Assembly: GCF_017726655.1 (NCBI RefSeq)
Contig: NZ_CP072308.1
Coordinates: 1,922,001 to 1,986,000 of the forward strand
Reading direction: 5' to 3'
DNA length: 64,000 nucleotides
From: Agrobacterium tumefaciens
Lineage (GTDB): Bacteria > Pseudomonadota > Alphaproteobacteria > Rhizobiales > Rhizobiaceae
The stretch's first letter is position 1. Every line of letters starts with the position of its first letter. A program made the position numbers and the translations under genes. This document shows, one piece after another, positions 52,619 to 61,173 of the stretch. Below the pieces are notes generated by a model that searched no databases, was not told where the DNA came from, and saw nothing but the letters and a program-made list of their open reading frames with translations.

Positions 52619-54130
52619 TCATGCGGCGATGCCGGCCATCATAAGGCCCAGCGTCTGTTCTTCGGCTTCCGCCGTTTTCTCTCCAACGACACGGCCTGCG
52701 AACATGACCATGATCCGGTCCGAAAGGGAACGGATTTCATCGAGTTCGACCGAAACCAGCAAAATCGCCTTGCCAGCATCGCGCATTTCGATGATGCGGC
52801 GATGAATGAATTCGATGGCACCAATGTCCACGCCGCGGGTCGGCTGACCGATGATCAGCATCTTGGGGTCCCGTTCGATTTCCCGGGCGACAACGATCTT
52901 CTGCTGGTTGCCGCCGGAAAAATTGGCGGTCTTCAGCTGCGGGTTCGGCGGGCGGATATCGTATTTCTCGATCTTTTCGACCGCATCCTTGCGGATGGCC
53001 TCTGGGTTGAGGAACGGCCCTTTGCCATACCGTTCATCGTGATGATAGCCGAGGATGGAATTTTCATATTCCTCGAATTTCAGCACCAGCCCCATATGGT
53101 GGCGGTCTTCCGGGATATGGGCGAGGCCAAGCCTGCGTAAAATAGCGGGATCCGGGCGATCCACCTTCTGACCATCCACCCAGATTTCGCCGGAATAGGG
53201 TTTGCGGATGCCGGCGATGGCTTCCAGCAGCTCCGACTGGCCGTTGCCTGCGACACCGGCTATGCCGACGATTTCACCGGCCCGGACATCAAGCGAAACG
53301 TCGTCGACCATGGTGACACCGCGGCTATCCTTGACGGTGAGATTGCGGATCGACAGAAGAATGTCGCCCGGCGTCGTTTCGCCCTTTTCCACCCGCAGCA
53401 GCACCCGGCGGCCGACCATCAGTTCGGCCAGCTCCTCGACGCTGGTTTCGGAGGTTTTCCGGGTCGCCACCATTTCACCGCGGCGCATGACGGAGACGGA
53501 GTCCGTGATCGCCATGATCTCGCGCAGCTTGTGGGTAATGAGAATGACTGTCTTGCCCTGATCGCGCAGAACGCCGAGGATCTTGAACAGATGATCGGCC
53601 TCGGCCGGCGTCAGAACGCCGGTGGGCTCATCGAGGATCAGGATTTCCGCTCCACGATACATGGCTTTGAGAATTTCGACGCGCTGCTGCAGGCCGACAG
53701 GCAATTCCTCGATAATCGCGTCCGGATCTACTTCCAGCCCATAATCGTCTTCCAGGCGCTTCAGCTCCTTGCGTGCACCGGCCCGGCCATTGGCCAGCAG
53801 CGCACCGCCTTCGGCCCCGAGCATGACATTTTCCAGCACGGAGAAGTTTTCGACCAGCATGAAGTGCTGATGCACCATGCCGATGCCGGCATTGATGGCC
53901 GCCTGACTGTCCCGGATCGCAACGGGCGAACCATTCACCCGGATTTCTCCGGCATCCGCCTGGTAAAACCCGTAAAGGATCGACATGAGCGTCGATTTTC
54001 CGGCACCGTTTTCGCCGATGATGCCGTGGATCGTGCCCTTGGCAACGGTCAGATTGATATTTTTATTGGCGTGAACGGCACCGAATTTCTTGTCGATGCC
54101 CACGAGCTCGATTGCTGGGTCCATACTCAA
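52619..54130 (-). CDS. Nucleoside ABC transporter ATPase with two ABC domains
   Basis: 503 residues, tandem ABC domains like YufO/NupO. First domain: Walker A GENGAGKSTLMSILYG near residue 39 and Walker B ILILDEPTGVLTP near residue 163. Second domain: VAGVAGNGQSELLEAIAG near residue 290 (degenerate Walker A), signature FSGGNQQKIVVAREIER near residue 404 and MLIIGQPTRGVDIGAIE near residue 425. The degenerate second P-loop and Gln in place of Glu at the second Walker B are features known in sugar/nucleoside double ATPases. Confidence 0.94.
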   Translation of the reverse strand: MSMDPAIELVGIDKKFGAVHANKNINLTVAKGTIHGIIGENGAGKSTLMSILYGFYQADAGEIRVNGSPVAIRDSQAAINAGIGMVHQHFMLVENFSVLENVMLGAEGGALLANGRAGARKELKRLEDDYGLEVDPDAIIEELPVGLQQRVEILKAMYRGAEILILDEPTGVLTPAEADHLFKILGVLRDQGKTVILITHKLREIMAITDSVSVMRRGEMVATRKTSETSVEELAELMVGRRVLLRVEKGETTPGDILLSIRNLTVKDSRGVTMVDDVSLDVRAGEIVGIAGVAGNGQSELLEAIAGIRKPYSGEIWVDGQKVDRPDPAILRRLGLAHIPEDRHHMGLVLKFEEYENSILGYHHDERYGKGPFLNPEAIRKDAVEKIEKYDIRPPNPQLKTANFSGGNQQKIVVAREIERDPKMLIIGQPTRGVDIGAIEFIHRRIIEMRDAGKAILLVSVELDEIRSLSDRIMVMFAGRVVGEKTAEAEEQTLGLMMAGIAA

Positions 54131-54158
54131 ACCGAAACCTTTCCGAAGGCTGGATATG

Positions 54159-54191
54159 AAAAGGGCGCAAGGTGAAAATCACCATGCGCCC
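54159..54191 (-). terminator. Hairpin between the BMP gene and its ATPase gene
   Basis: On the minus strand, GGGCGCA-T-GGTGA pairs with TCACC-T-TGCGCCC around a 3-nt loop, then TTTT. It lies 16 bp after the BMP stop. It probably attenuates transcription or protects the binding-protein mRNA, as at phnD-phnE1. Confidence 0.65.
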
Positions 54192-54206
54192 CAGTCAGAT
54201 ATCATA

Positions 54207-55199
54207 TCATTTCGGGCAGGAATTATCCGCCATATAGTCATGGACCTTGACGGTGCCGGCAATGATGTCGGCCTTCGCCTTGTCTACCGCGGCGATCATT
54301 TCAGGCGTGATAAGCGCCTTGTTGTTATCGTCGAGCGCATAGGCGACGCCATCTTCCTTGACGCCGAGAGCGACGATGCCAGGAGTGAACTTGTCGTCCT
54401 TGGCGTCCTTGTAGGCATTGTAGACAGCCAGATCGACGCGCTTGACCATCGAGGTCAGCACCGAACCCGGATGCAGATGGTTCTGGTTGGAGTCGACGCC
54501 GATCGAATACTTCTTGTTGTCTGCGGCAGTCTGGAGCACGCCGATACCGGTCGCACCGGCTGCCGCGTAGATCACGTCAGCGCCCTGGTCGATCTGGTTC
54601 TTGGTGAGTTCGCCACCGCGAACGGGGTCGTTCCAGGCCGCACCCGTGGTGCCGGTCATGTTCTGGAAGACTTCGATCTTGTCGTTGGCAGCCTTCGCGC
54701 CCTGCGCATAGCCGCAGGCGAATTTGCGGATCAGCGGAATATCCATACCGCCGATGAAGCCAACCTTGCCCGTCTTGGAGGCCATGCCGGCCAGCAGACC
54801 GACGAGGTAAGACCCTTCGTGCTCCTTGTAGACGACCGAGCGAACGTTCGGCAGTTCAACGACGGAATCGACGATGACGAATTTGGTATCGGGGAATTCG
54901 GCAGCAACCTTTTCCATGGCCGAGGTCCAGGCAAAGGACACGGCGACAACAGGGTTGAAACCCTTGCTGGCGAAGTTGCGGATGGCCTGTTCGCCCTGCG
55001 TGTCGCTGGTTGGCTCGAAGTCGCGGAACTCGATGCCCGTTTCCGCCTTGAACTTTTCAGCGCCGGCCGCAGCGGCCTCGTTGAACGACTTGTCGAACTT
55101 GCCGCCCGTGCCATAGACCAGCGCAGGCTTGATATCCGCGGCAAGCGCGGAAGCCGACATTGCGGCAAGCGCAAAAAGCGTCAGAAGGGATTTTTTCAT
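54207..55199 (-). CDS. BMP-family nucleoside-binding protein
   Basis: 330 residues from ATG 55199. A Sec signal peptide (1-21) ends SASALA-A with no lipobox. The mature BMP/PnrA fold starts with KPALVYGTGGKFDKSFNEAA (nucleoside-pocket Asp and Asn) and has GVDSNQNHLHPGSVLTSMVK near residue 248. Members bind purine or pyrimidine nucleosides; cdd, punA, deoC and deoA downstream strongly support that ligand class. First gene of the operon. Confidence 0.92.
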   Translation of the reverse strand: MKKSLLTLFALAAMSASALAADIKPALVYGTGGKFDKSFNEAAAAGAEKFKAETGIEFRDFEPTSDTQGEQAIRNFASKGFNPVVAVSFAWTSAMEKVAAEFPDTKFVIVDSVVELPNVRSVVYKEHEGSYLVGLLAGMASKTGKVGFIGGMDIPLIRKFACGYAQGAKAANDKIEVFQNMTGTTGAAWNDPVRGGELTKNQIDQGADVIYAAAGATGIGVLQTAADNKKYSIGVDSNQNHLHPGSVLTSMVKRVDLAVYNAYKDAKDDKFTPGIVALGVKEDGVAYALDDNNKALITPEMIAAVDKAKADIIAGTVKVHDYMADNSCPK

Positions 55200-55349
55200 T
55201 GTGCAGCCCTGTTGTTGCAATTGATATTGTAAGGGTCCTCCCGCAATCCCGTTTCCCGGGAATGTCTGCGGAACCGCCAGCCGTTATACCGGCTGTGCTT
55301 GCCTCATATCCTTGCATGGCTCAATGAAAAATTCATCCGGTTTTTTTGA

Positions 55350-55397
55350 CCCGGTGGAAAAACTTTGATCTGACGATTTTTTAGTCTTTCCACCGGG
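55350..55397. repeat. Inverted repeat with 26-nt spacer in the BMP-msrA intergenic region
   Basis: CCCGGTGGAAA (55350-55360) and TTTCCACCGGG (55387-55397) are perfect 11-bp complements. It lies in the 214 bp between the msrA stop and the BMP start codon. It may be the msrA terminator, although no T run follows on that strand, or a regulatory site upstream of the BMP promoter. Confidence 0.6.
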
Positions 55398-55413
55398 CAG
55401 AACTGCAAAAAAA

Positions 55414-56064
55414 CTAGTCGATATTGCAGCTTACGCCGGTTCCCCTGAGGCCGCAGTACCCGCCCGGATTCTTGGCAAGATATTGCTGGTGATAGTCCTC
55501 AGCGTAATAAAATGTTTCGAGCGGCCCGATCTCGGTGGTGATGGCAGCACCATGGCCTGCATGTTTCAAAGCGTCTTGAAACGCATCCCGCGCTTTCTGC
55601 GCCTGCTGCAGTTGCCCTTCCGTCGTCGCGTAAATCGCGGAACGATAGGTTGTGCCGACATCGTTGCCCTGGCGCATACCCTGCGTCGGATCGTGCTCCT
55701 CAAAGAAAATCTTCAGGAGGCCCGAGAGCGATATGATGGCAGGATCATAGACGACCTTCACCACCTCGGCGTGGCCAGTCTGGCCGGTCGTCGTCTCGTG
55801 ATAGGTGGGGTTGCGGGTGAAACCGCCGGCGTACCCCACCGCCGTGACCCACACGCCCGGCGTTTTCCAGAAGAGGCGCTCCGCACCCCAGAAGCAGCCC
55901 ATGCCCAGATAAATGACTTCAAGACCCTCGGGGTATGGCCCTTTCAAAGGCCGGCCGTTGACGAAGTGGGCCTCCGGCACGAAGAGCGCTTCTTCGCGAC
56001 CGGGCAAAGCGGTCTCCGGCGTCGGCATCGTCGTCTTTTTTGAAAGCGTATCGAACAGGAACAT
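55414..56064 (-). CDS. msrA: Peptide methionine sulfoxide reductase MsrA
   Basis: 216 residues. Repairs S-methionine sulfoxide. Catalytic Cys in [15 protein letters not shown] near residue 56, followed by [17 protein letters not shown]; resolving Cys residues are in [15 protein letters not shown] at the C-terminus. The N-terminal 40 residues (with [16 protein letters not shown]) are the usual extension of the longer MsrA form. Confidence 0.96.
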   Translation of the reverse strand: MFLFDTLSKKTTMPTPETALPGREEALFVPEAHFVNGRPLKGPYPEGLEVIYLGMGCFWGAERLFWKTPGVWVTAVGYAGGFTRNPTYHETTTGQTGHAEVVKVVYDPAIISLSGLLKIFFEEHDPTQGMRQGNDVGTTYRSAIYATTEGQLQQAQKARDAFQDALKHAGHGAAITTEIGPLETFYYAEDYHQQYLAKNPGGYCGLRGTGVSCNID

Positions 56065-56137
56065 TCAGTCCTCCATGCGGCGAGCTCCGCCGCTGTTCAG
56101 GGTTCACATCCGCGGGCGCAATTTGAAAGACAGGATG

Positions 56138-56455
56138 TTAAACTGACAGGCGCCGCATAACCCGGTGTTTCCTGTACCCCGCCATCCAGCAGAGGAGAGA
56201 GATTGCCAGGCAAACAGCAGATGCAGGCACCGCCGACAGGACATTTTCAACGAAGCGCCACGCTTCAGGGTGAATATAGTGAGCCATAGCCGCTTCTGCC
56301 ATGGTCCGCGAGGCAGGAAGAAGGTAGTTCCATGCTGACAGGATGCCGGTAATGCTGACAGAGGACGTGGAAACCGAGCGGATCGAATCGAAAACGCCCA
56401 GACAAACCGCCACAACGAGGAAAAGAAAGCTCAAGAACCGCATAAAAGCTTTCAT
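56138..56455 (-). CDS. Hypothetical small membrane protein
   Basis: 105 residues from ATG 56455, preceded by GAGG 9 nt upstream. Two hydrophobic helices, at about 5-22 and 73-93, flank a periplasmic or cytoplasmic stretch with SVSTSSVSITGILSAWNYLL and FVENVLSAVP. I do not recognise a named family. It lies between tRNA-Ser and msrA and is probably monocistronic. Confidence 0.6.
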   Translation of the reverse strand: MKAFMRFLSFLFLVVAVCLGVFDSIRSVSTSSVSITGILSAWNYLLPASRTMAEAAMAHYIHPEAWRFVENVLSAVPASAVCLAISLLCWMAGYRKHRVMRRLSV

Positions 56456-56675
56456 CGGATGTACCTCGCTCAGGCCCTGCCAGTCAGACAGCACATTATA
56501 AAAAACAATAATGCATGGATAAAGGCCGCAAAACCGGTTTGCAATCGTACCGGATGCAAGGAAATTGCCGACATTTCAAAAAACTGTCAGATTCGTGTTG
56601 ATCCCTGCGAATTCATCGGTATATATCGCGCCGTTCCAGTGATTTGCATTCTTCATGACATGCAGACTTGAAAAA

Positions 56676-56765
56676 GGACAGGTGGCCGAGTGGTTTAAGG
56701 CGCACGCCTGGAACGCGTGTGTGCGTGAAAGCGTACCGTGGGTTCGAATCCCACCCTGTCCGCCA
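56676..56765 (+). tRNA. tRNA-Ser (anticodon GGA)
   Basis: Acceptor stem GGACAGG / CCTGTCC, D-arm GGCCGAGTGGTTTAAGGC, anticodon loop CTGGAAC giving anticodon GGA (reads UCC and UCU), a long class II variable arm GTGTGCGTGAAAGCGTACC and T-loop GGTTCGAATCC. Discriminator G and encoded CCA end at 56765. The long variable arm confirms serine. Confidence 0.97.
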
Positions 56766-57057
56766 TTTCGCCCTTAATGTCAGTGGATCGTTCGATTTAA
56801 GCCAGCGCTGAACGACGGCTTTTAACGTCACAGGACGCCGTGTAAGGGTATCCGTGCGCGGTGACGGCTCCGCTTCTGCCCACTCCAGGCTTTCTCGTGA
56901 TTTTTGCTGCGCTTCCCCCTCTCTTGCGCCTTGCAGCGGCAAAAATCGCTCCTTATATACGCCGCATAACAGCAGCGAAGGCTGCAAATCCAAGTCAAGG
57001 TGCTGTCACAGGAATGCCTCACGGGGTTCAGACAGCGCGCTTCAAGGAGAGAAGAGC
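56766..57057. other. Leader region between tRNA-Ser and dnaK
   Basis: 292 bp with no supported gene. It contains the heat-shock promoter described separately and an mRNA leader of roughly 90 nt. An open frame extends the dnaK frame upstream to 56854, but it has no homology and begins before the promoter. Confidence 0.6.
56930..56961 (+). promoter_or_regulatory. RpoH (sigma-32)-type heat-shock promoter of dnaK
   Basis: CTTG (56930-56933) and CTTATATACG (56952-56961) separated by 18 bp match the alphaproteobacterial heat-shock promoter, CTTG followed by CyTATnTnnG. Transcription should begin near 56968, about 90 nt before dnaK. Confidence 0.75.
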
Positions 57058-58959
57058 ATGGCAAAAGTAATCGGTATCGACCTTGGCACGACCAACTCCT
57101 GCGTTGCAGTGATGGATGGCAAGGACACGAAAGTTATTGAGAACGCGGAAGGCGCGCGCACGACGCCGTCCATGGTGGCATTTTCCGACGATGGCGAACG
57201 CCTTGTCGGTCAGCCGGCCAAGCGCCAGGCGGTCACCAACCCGACCAACACCCTGTTTGCGGTCAAGCGCCTGATCGGCCGCCGTTATGAAGACCCGACC
57301 GTCGAGAAGGACAAGGCTCTTGTTCCCTTCGAGATCGTCAAGGGCGACAATGGCGACGCCTGGGTGAAGGCGCAGGACAAGAATTATTCCCCATCGCAGA
57401 TTTCCGCGATGATCCTTCAGAAGATGAAGGAAACGGCTGAAGCCTATCTCGGCGAAAAGGTCGAAAAGGCCGTCATCACCGTTCCGGCTTACTTCAACGA
57501 CGCGCAGCGCCAGGCAACCAAGGATGCCGGCCGCATCGCCGGTCTTGATGTTCTGCGCATCATCAACGAGCCCACTGCGGCAGCGCTTGCTTACGGCCTC
57601 GACAAGAAGGACGGCAAGACGATCGCCGTTTATGACCTTGGCGGCGGTACCTTCGATATTTCCGTTCTGGAAATCGGCGACGGCGTCTTCGAAGTGAAGT
57701 CCACCAATGGCGATACCTTCCTTGGCGGTGAAGACTTCGACATGCGTCTGGTCGAATATCTGGCTGGCGAGTTCAAAAAGGATCAGGGCATTGACCTGAA
57801 GAACGACAAGCTCGCTCTGCAGCGCCTCAAGGAAGCTGCCGAAAAGGCGAAGATCGAACTGTCGTCCTCGCAGCAGACCGAAATCAACCTGCCGTTCATC
57901 ACGGCCGATGCTTCCGGTCCGAAGCACCTGACGCTGAAGCTGACCCGTGCGAAGTTCGAAAGCCTGGTCGACGACCTCGTGCAGCGCACCGTTGCGCCTT
58001 GCAAGGCAGCGCTCAAGGATGCCGGCGTCTCCGCTTCCGAGATCGACGAAGTCGTTCTCGTCGGTGGCATGAGCCGCATGCCCAAGGTGCAGGAAGTCGT
58101 CAAGCAGCTGTTCGGCAAGGAGCCGCACAAGGGCGTGAACCCGGATGAAGTGGTTGCCATGGGCGCAGCCATCCAGGCTGGCGTTCTGCAGGGCGACGTC
58201 AAGGACGTTCTGCTGCTCGACGTGACCCCGCTGTCGCTCGGCATCGAAACGCTGGGTGGTGTCTTCACGCGTCTGATCGATCGCAACACGACGATCCCGA
58301 CGAAGAAGAGCCAGACCTTCTCGACCGCCGAGGACAACCAGTCGGCCGTGACGATCCGTGTCTCGCAGGGCGAGCGCGAAATGGCGCAGGACAACAAGCT
58401 GCTTGGTCAGTTCGACCTCGTTGGCCTGCCGCCGGCACCGCGCGGTGTTCCGCAGATCGAAGTCACCTTCGATATCGACGCGAACGGTATCGTGCAGGTT
58501 TCGGCAAAGGACAAGGGCACCGGCAAGGAACAGCAGATCCGCATCCAGGCTTCCGGTGGTCTTTCTGACGCCGACATCGAAAAGATGGTCAAGGACGCAG
58601 AAGCCAATGCCGAGGCCGACAAGAAGCGTCGTGCGGGCGTGGAAGCCAAGAACCAGGCCGAAAGCCTCATCCACTCCACCGAGAAGTCGGTGAAGGAATA
58701 TGGTGACAAGGTTTCCGAAACCGACCGCAAGGCGATCGAAGACGCCATTGCCAGCCTGAAAACTGCGGTTGAGGCCTCCGAGCCTGACGCCGACGACATC
58801 CAGGCGAAGACCCAGACCCTCATGGAAGTCTCCATGAAGCTCGGTCAGGCCATCTATGAAGCGCAGCAGGCCGAGGCTGGCGACGCTTCCGAAGGCGGCA
58901 AGGATGACGTCGTCGACGCCGACTACGAAGAAATCAAGGACGACAAGAAGTCCGCATAA
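57058..58959 (+). CDS. dnaK: Molecular chaperone DnaK (Hsp70)
   Basis: 633 residues from ATG 57058 (AAGGAGAGAAGAGC upstream). ATPase domain (1-385) with [33 protein letters not shown] near residue 170 and [18 protein letters not shown] near residue 193; substrate-binding domain from [16 protein letters not shown] near residue 388; and an Ala/Glu-rich C-terminal lid ending near EIKDDKKSA. Works with DnaJ, encoded 89 bp downstream. Confidence 0.98.
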   Translation: MAKVIGIDLGTTNSCVAVMDGKDTKVIENAEGARTTPSMVAFSDDGERLVGQPAKRQAVTNPTNTLFAVKRLIGRRYEDPTVEKDKALVPFEIVKGDNGDAWVKAQDKNYSPSQISAMILQKMKETAEAYLGEKVEKAVITVPAYFNDAQRQATKDAGRIAGLDVLRIINEPTAAALAYGLDKKDGKTIAVYDLGGGTFDISVLEIGDGVFEVKSTNGDTFLGGEDFDMRLVEYLAGEFKKDQGIDLKNDKLALQRLKEAAEKAKIELSSSQQTEINLPFITADASGPKHLTLKLTRAKFESLVDDLVQRTVAPCKAALKDAGVSASEIDEVVLVGGMSRMPKVQEVVKQLFGKEPHKGVNPDEVVAMGAAIQAGVLQGDVKDVLLLDVTPLSLGIETLGGVFTRLIDRNTTIPTKKSQTFSTAEDNQSAVTIRVSQGEREMAQDNKLLGQFDLVGLPPAPRGVPQIEVTFDIDANGIVQVSAKDKGTGKEQQIRIQASGGLSDADIEKMVKDAEANAEADKKRRAGVEAKNQAESLIHSTEKSVKEYGDKVSETDRKAIEDAIASLKTAVEASEPDADDIQAKTQTLMEVSMKLGQAIYEAQQAEAGDASEGGKDDVVDADYEEIKDDKKSA

Positions 58960-58999
58960 CCGCGTGACTTTCCGTCTCCTGACAATTTATGCAAGACAT

Positions 59000-59020
59000 C
59001 CGGCTGCCGCGTGCAGCCGG
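59000..59020 (+). other. Hairpin between dnaK and dnaJ
   Basis: Perfect 8-bp stem CCGGCTGC / GCAGCCGG with a 5-nt loop, 40 bp after dnaK and without a T run. It could stabilise the dnaK part of a dnaKJ transcript or lower dnaJ expression. Confidence 0.6.
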
Positions 59021-59048
59021 AAATCCATTTGCGGGGCTTGTTAACTGA

Positions 59049-60185
59049 ATGGCGAAAGCAGACTTTTACGAAACACTCGGCGTCAGCAAGACTGCGGACG
59101 AAAAAGAGCTGAAAAGCGCCTTCCGCAAACTCGCGATGAAGTACCATCCGGACAAAAACCCTGATGATGCCGAGTCCGAACGGAAATTCAAAGAAATCAA
59201 CGAAGCATACGAGACGTTGAAGGACCCGCAGAAGCGTGCGGCCTATGACCGTTTCGGCCATGCAGCCTTTGAAAATGGCGGCATGGGCGGCGGCGGTGGC
59301 TTTGGCGGCGGCGGTTTCGCCAATGGCGGCTTCTCGGATATTTTCGAAGACATCTTCGGCGAGATGATGGGTGGCGGCCGTGCGCGCCGTTCCTCCGGCG
59401 GACGCGAGCGCGGCGCCGATCTTCGCTACAACATGGAAATCACGCTGGAAGAAGCCTTCACCGGCAAGACGGCGCAGATCAGGGTTCCGACCTCGATTAC
59501 CTGCGACGTCTGTTCCGGCTCGGGCGCTAAGCCCGGCACGCAGCCGAAGACATGCGCCACCTGCCAGGGTTCAGGCCGCGTGCGCGCCGCGCAGGGCTTC
59601 TTCTCGGTGGAGCGTACCTGCCCCACTTGTCACGGTCGCGGACAGACAATCTCCGACCCTTGCGGGAAGTGCCATGGCCAGGGCCGCGTGACGGAAGAGC
59701 GTTCGCTCTCGGTCAACATTCCCTCGGGCATCGAGGACGGCACACGCATTCGCCTGCAGGGCGAAGGCGAGGCCGGCATGCGTGGCGGTCCGGCGGGCGA
59801 TCTTTATATCTTCCTGTCTGTGCGTCCGCATGAGTTCTTCCAGCGCGACGGTGCCGATCTTTATTGCACCGTGCCGATCTCGATGACGACGGCTGCACTT
59901 GGCGGCACCTTCGATGTCACGACGCTCGACGGCAGCAAGTCGCGCGTCACGGTTCCCGAAGGCACCCAACCGGGCAAGCAATTCCGTCTGAAGGGCAAGG
60001 GCATGCCGGTGCTGCGTTCGGCGCAGACGGGCGACCTCTATATCCAGATTCAGATCGAGACGCCGCAGAAGCTCAGCAAGCGTCAGCGCGAGCTGTTGCA
60101 GGAATTCGAGCAGCTGTCTTCCAAGGAGAATAACCCGGAATCCACGGGCTTCTTCGCCCGGATGAAGGAATTCTTCGACGGCTGA
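59049..60185 (+). CDS. dnaJ: Co-chaperone DnaJ (Hsp40)
   Basis: 378 residues. J domain (1-70) with KYHPDKN near residue 34; Gly/Phe-rich linker (75-110); zinc-finger domain with four repeats [24 protein letters not shown] and CGKCHGQG between about 150 and 215; then C-terminal substrate-binding domains. Stimulates DnaK ATPase activity and delivers clients. Same strand as dnaK. Confidence 0.98.
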   Translation: MAKADFYETLGVSKTADEKELKSAFRKLAMKYHPDKNPDDAESERKFKEINEAYETLKDPQKRAAYDRFGHAAFENGGMGGGGGFGGGGFANGGFSDIFEDIFGEMMGGGRARRSSGGRERGADLRYNMEITLEEAFTGKTAQIRVPTSITCDVCSGSGAKPGTQPKTCATCQGSGRVRAAQGFFSVERTCPTCHGRGQTISDPCGKCHGQGRVTEERSLSVNIPSGIEDGTRIRLQGEGEAGMRGGPAGDLYIFLSVRPHEFFQRDGADLYCTVPISMTTAALGGTFDVTTLDGSKSRVTVPEGTQPGKQFRLKGKGMPVLRSAQTGDLYIQIQIETPQKLSKRQRELLQEFEQLSSKENNPESTGFFARMKEFFDG

Positions 60186-60209
60186 TCGCCGCCGCCCCAT
60201 GCTTTAAGG

Positions 60210-60242
60210 ACGCCGCCATCCTTCGGGACTGGCGGCGTTTTC
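60210..60242 (+). terminator. Intrinsic terminator after dnaJ
   Basis: ACGCCGCC pairs with GGCGGCGT across a 13-nt loop and is followed by TTTTCATTT. It lies 25 bp after the dnaJ stop and just before the convergent DUF924 gene. Confidence 0.8.
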
Positions 60243-60251
60243 ATTTCGGGC

Positions 60252-60803
60252 TCAGCCGGAAAAGCCACCTTCATCAAGATACTGCCGTTCCTCCGGCGTC
60301 GTTTCCCGCAGCAAGATGTCGTTACGATGCGGAAAGCGGCCGAAACGCTCGATGATCTCGCGATGTTGTTCGGCGTGATGCAGATAAAGCCCGCCAAGCG
60401 GCAGGTTGAGACAGCACGCCCGGTGCTGCGCCTCCATATCCTCTGCGTGAGAAAAGGGCAGATAGAAGAAGACGCGCAGATCCTCACTCACCGCCTGATC
60501 ATGCCCGCGCCGGATGGCTTCATCGGCCAAAAGACGCGCCAGAGGATCCGTTGCATACATGTGCGCCGTATCGCGAAAGCAGTTGCGCGGAAACTGATCC
60601 AGCAGCAGCATCAAGGCGAGGCTACCTTCGGCACCCTCCAGCCAGCCATCCAGTTCCCGCCTTGCGGCAGCGAAATGAGCGTCACGGAAACGGTCGTGAA
60701 AATCACTGTCGAAGGCGGCATCCTTATCAAACCATTTGTCGGGGCCAGCCTTCTTCCAGAAATCGACGATCTCGGCTGCAAGTTTGGCGGTGTCGTTCTT
60801 CAT
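60252..60803 (-). CDS. DUF924 family protein
   Basis: 183 residues, all-helical TPR-like fold. Family landmarks: EIVDFWKKAGPDKWFDKDAA near residue 11, FDSDFHDRF near residue 31, LMLLLDQFPRNCFRDT near residue 64, FYLPFSHAEDMEAQH near residue 113 and RFGRFPHRNDIL near residue 155. The function of DUF924 is unknown. 12 bp downstream of slyX, so probably cotranscribed. Confidence 0.88.
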   Translation of the reverse strand: MKNDTAKLAAEIVDFWKKAGPDKWFDKDAAFDSDFHDRFRDAHFAAARRELDGWLEGAEGSLALMLLLDQFPRNCFRDTAHMYATDPLARLLADEAIRRGHDQAVSEDLRVFFYLPFSHAEDMEAQHRACCLNLPLGGLYLHHAEQHREIIERFGRFPHRNDILLRETTPEERQYLDEGGFSG

Positions 60804-60815
60804 CGTGTGCTCCCG

Positions 60816-61028
60816 TCAGTAGTGCGGCGGCCTTGTGATGGCAGGCGCGTCCAGCGATTGCTCCTCAAGGCTCAGGAACCGCTCCGTCAGGCGGTCGAGC
60901 TTGGCGCGGGTCTGTTCCACAACCTTCCACTGTTCCGCCAGCTGGTCCGACAGTTCCTCTATCACCTTCACCTGATGCGCGACCGTCTCCTCTAGCGCAA
61001 TGATCCGATTTTCGGTTTCCGACGTCAT
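60816..61028 (-). CDS. slyX: SlyX family protein
   Basis: 70 residues from ATG 61028, with GAGAGG upstream. Coiled-coil small protein: RIIALEETVAHQVKVIEEL and VEQTRAKLDRLTERFLSLEE form heptads, and the family tail ending PPHY is present. Function unknown across the family. Followed by the DUF924 gene. Confidence 0.88.
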   Translation of the reverse strand: MTSETENRIIALEETVAHQVKVIEELSDQLAEQWKVVEQTRAKLDRLTERFLSLEEQSLDAPAITRPPHY

Positions 61029-61124
61029 GGTGACCTCTCTTTCCCGCCCTTCCTTGGGCTTAAAAGTGTGTGAGTCAACCATATGTCACCTTCGTGAAGA
61101 GAATTCGTGCGTCGATCCCGGCAC

Positions 61125-61153
61125 AAAAAAACCGGCGATGTCACCATCGCCGG
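61125..61153 (-). terminator. Intrinsic terminator of the tct operon
   Basis: Read on the minus strand, CCGGCGATG pairs with CATCGCCGG around a 4-nt loop and is followed by seven T. It lies 21 bp after the tctA stop. Confidence 0.88.
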
Positions 61154-61173
61154 CATCTGAAGTTTGATATCGC

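Noticed and set aside
51154..52644. 496-codon plus-strand frame opposite the two nucleoside permease genes
   Set aside because: Same shadow effect; charged low-complexity product with no motif.
57028..58674. 548-codon minus-strand frame opposite dnaK
   Set aside because: Long antisense frames in dnaK are a known codon-bias artefact; no independent support.
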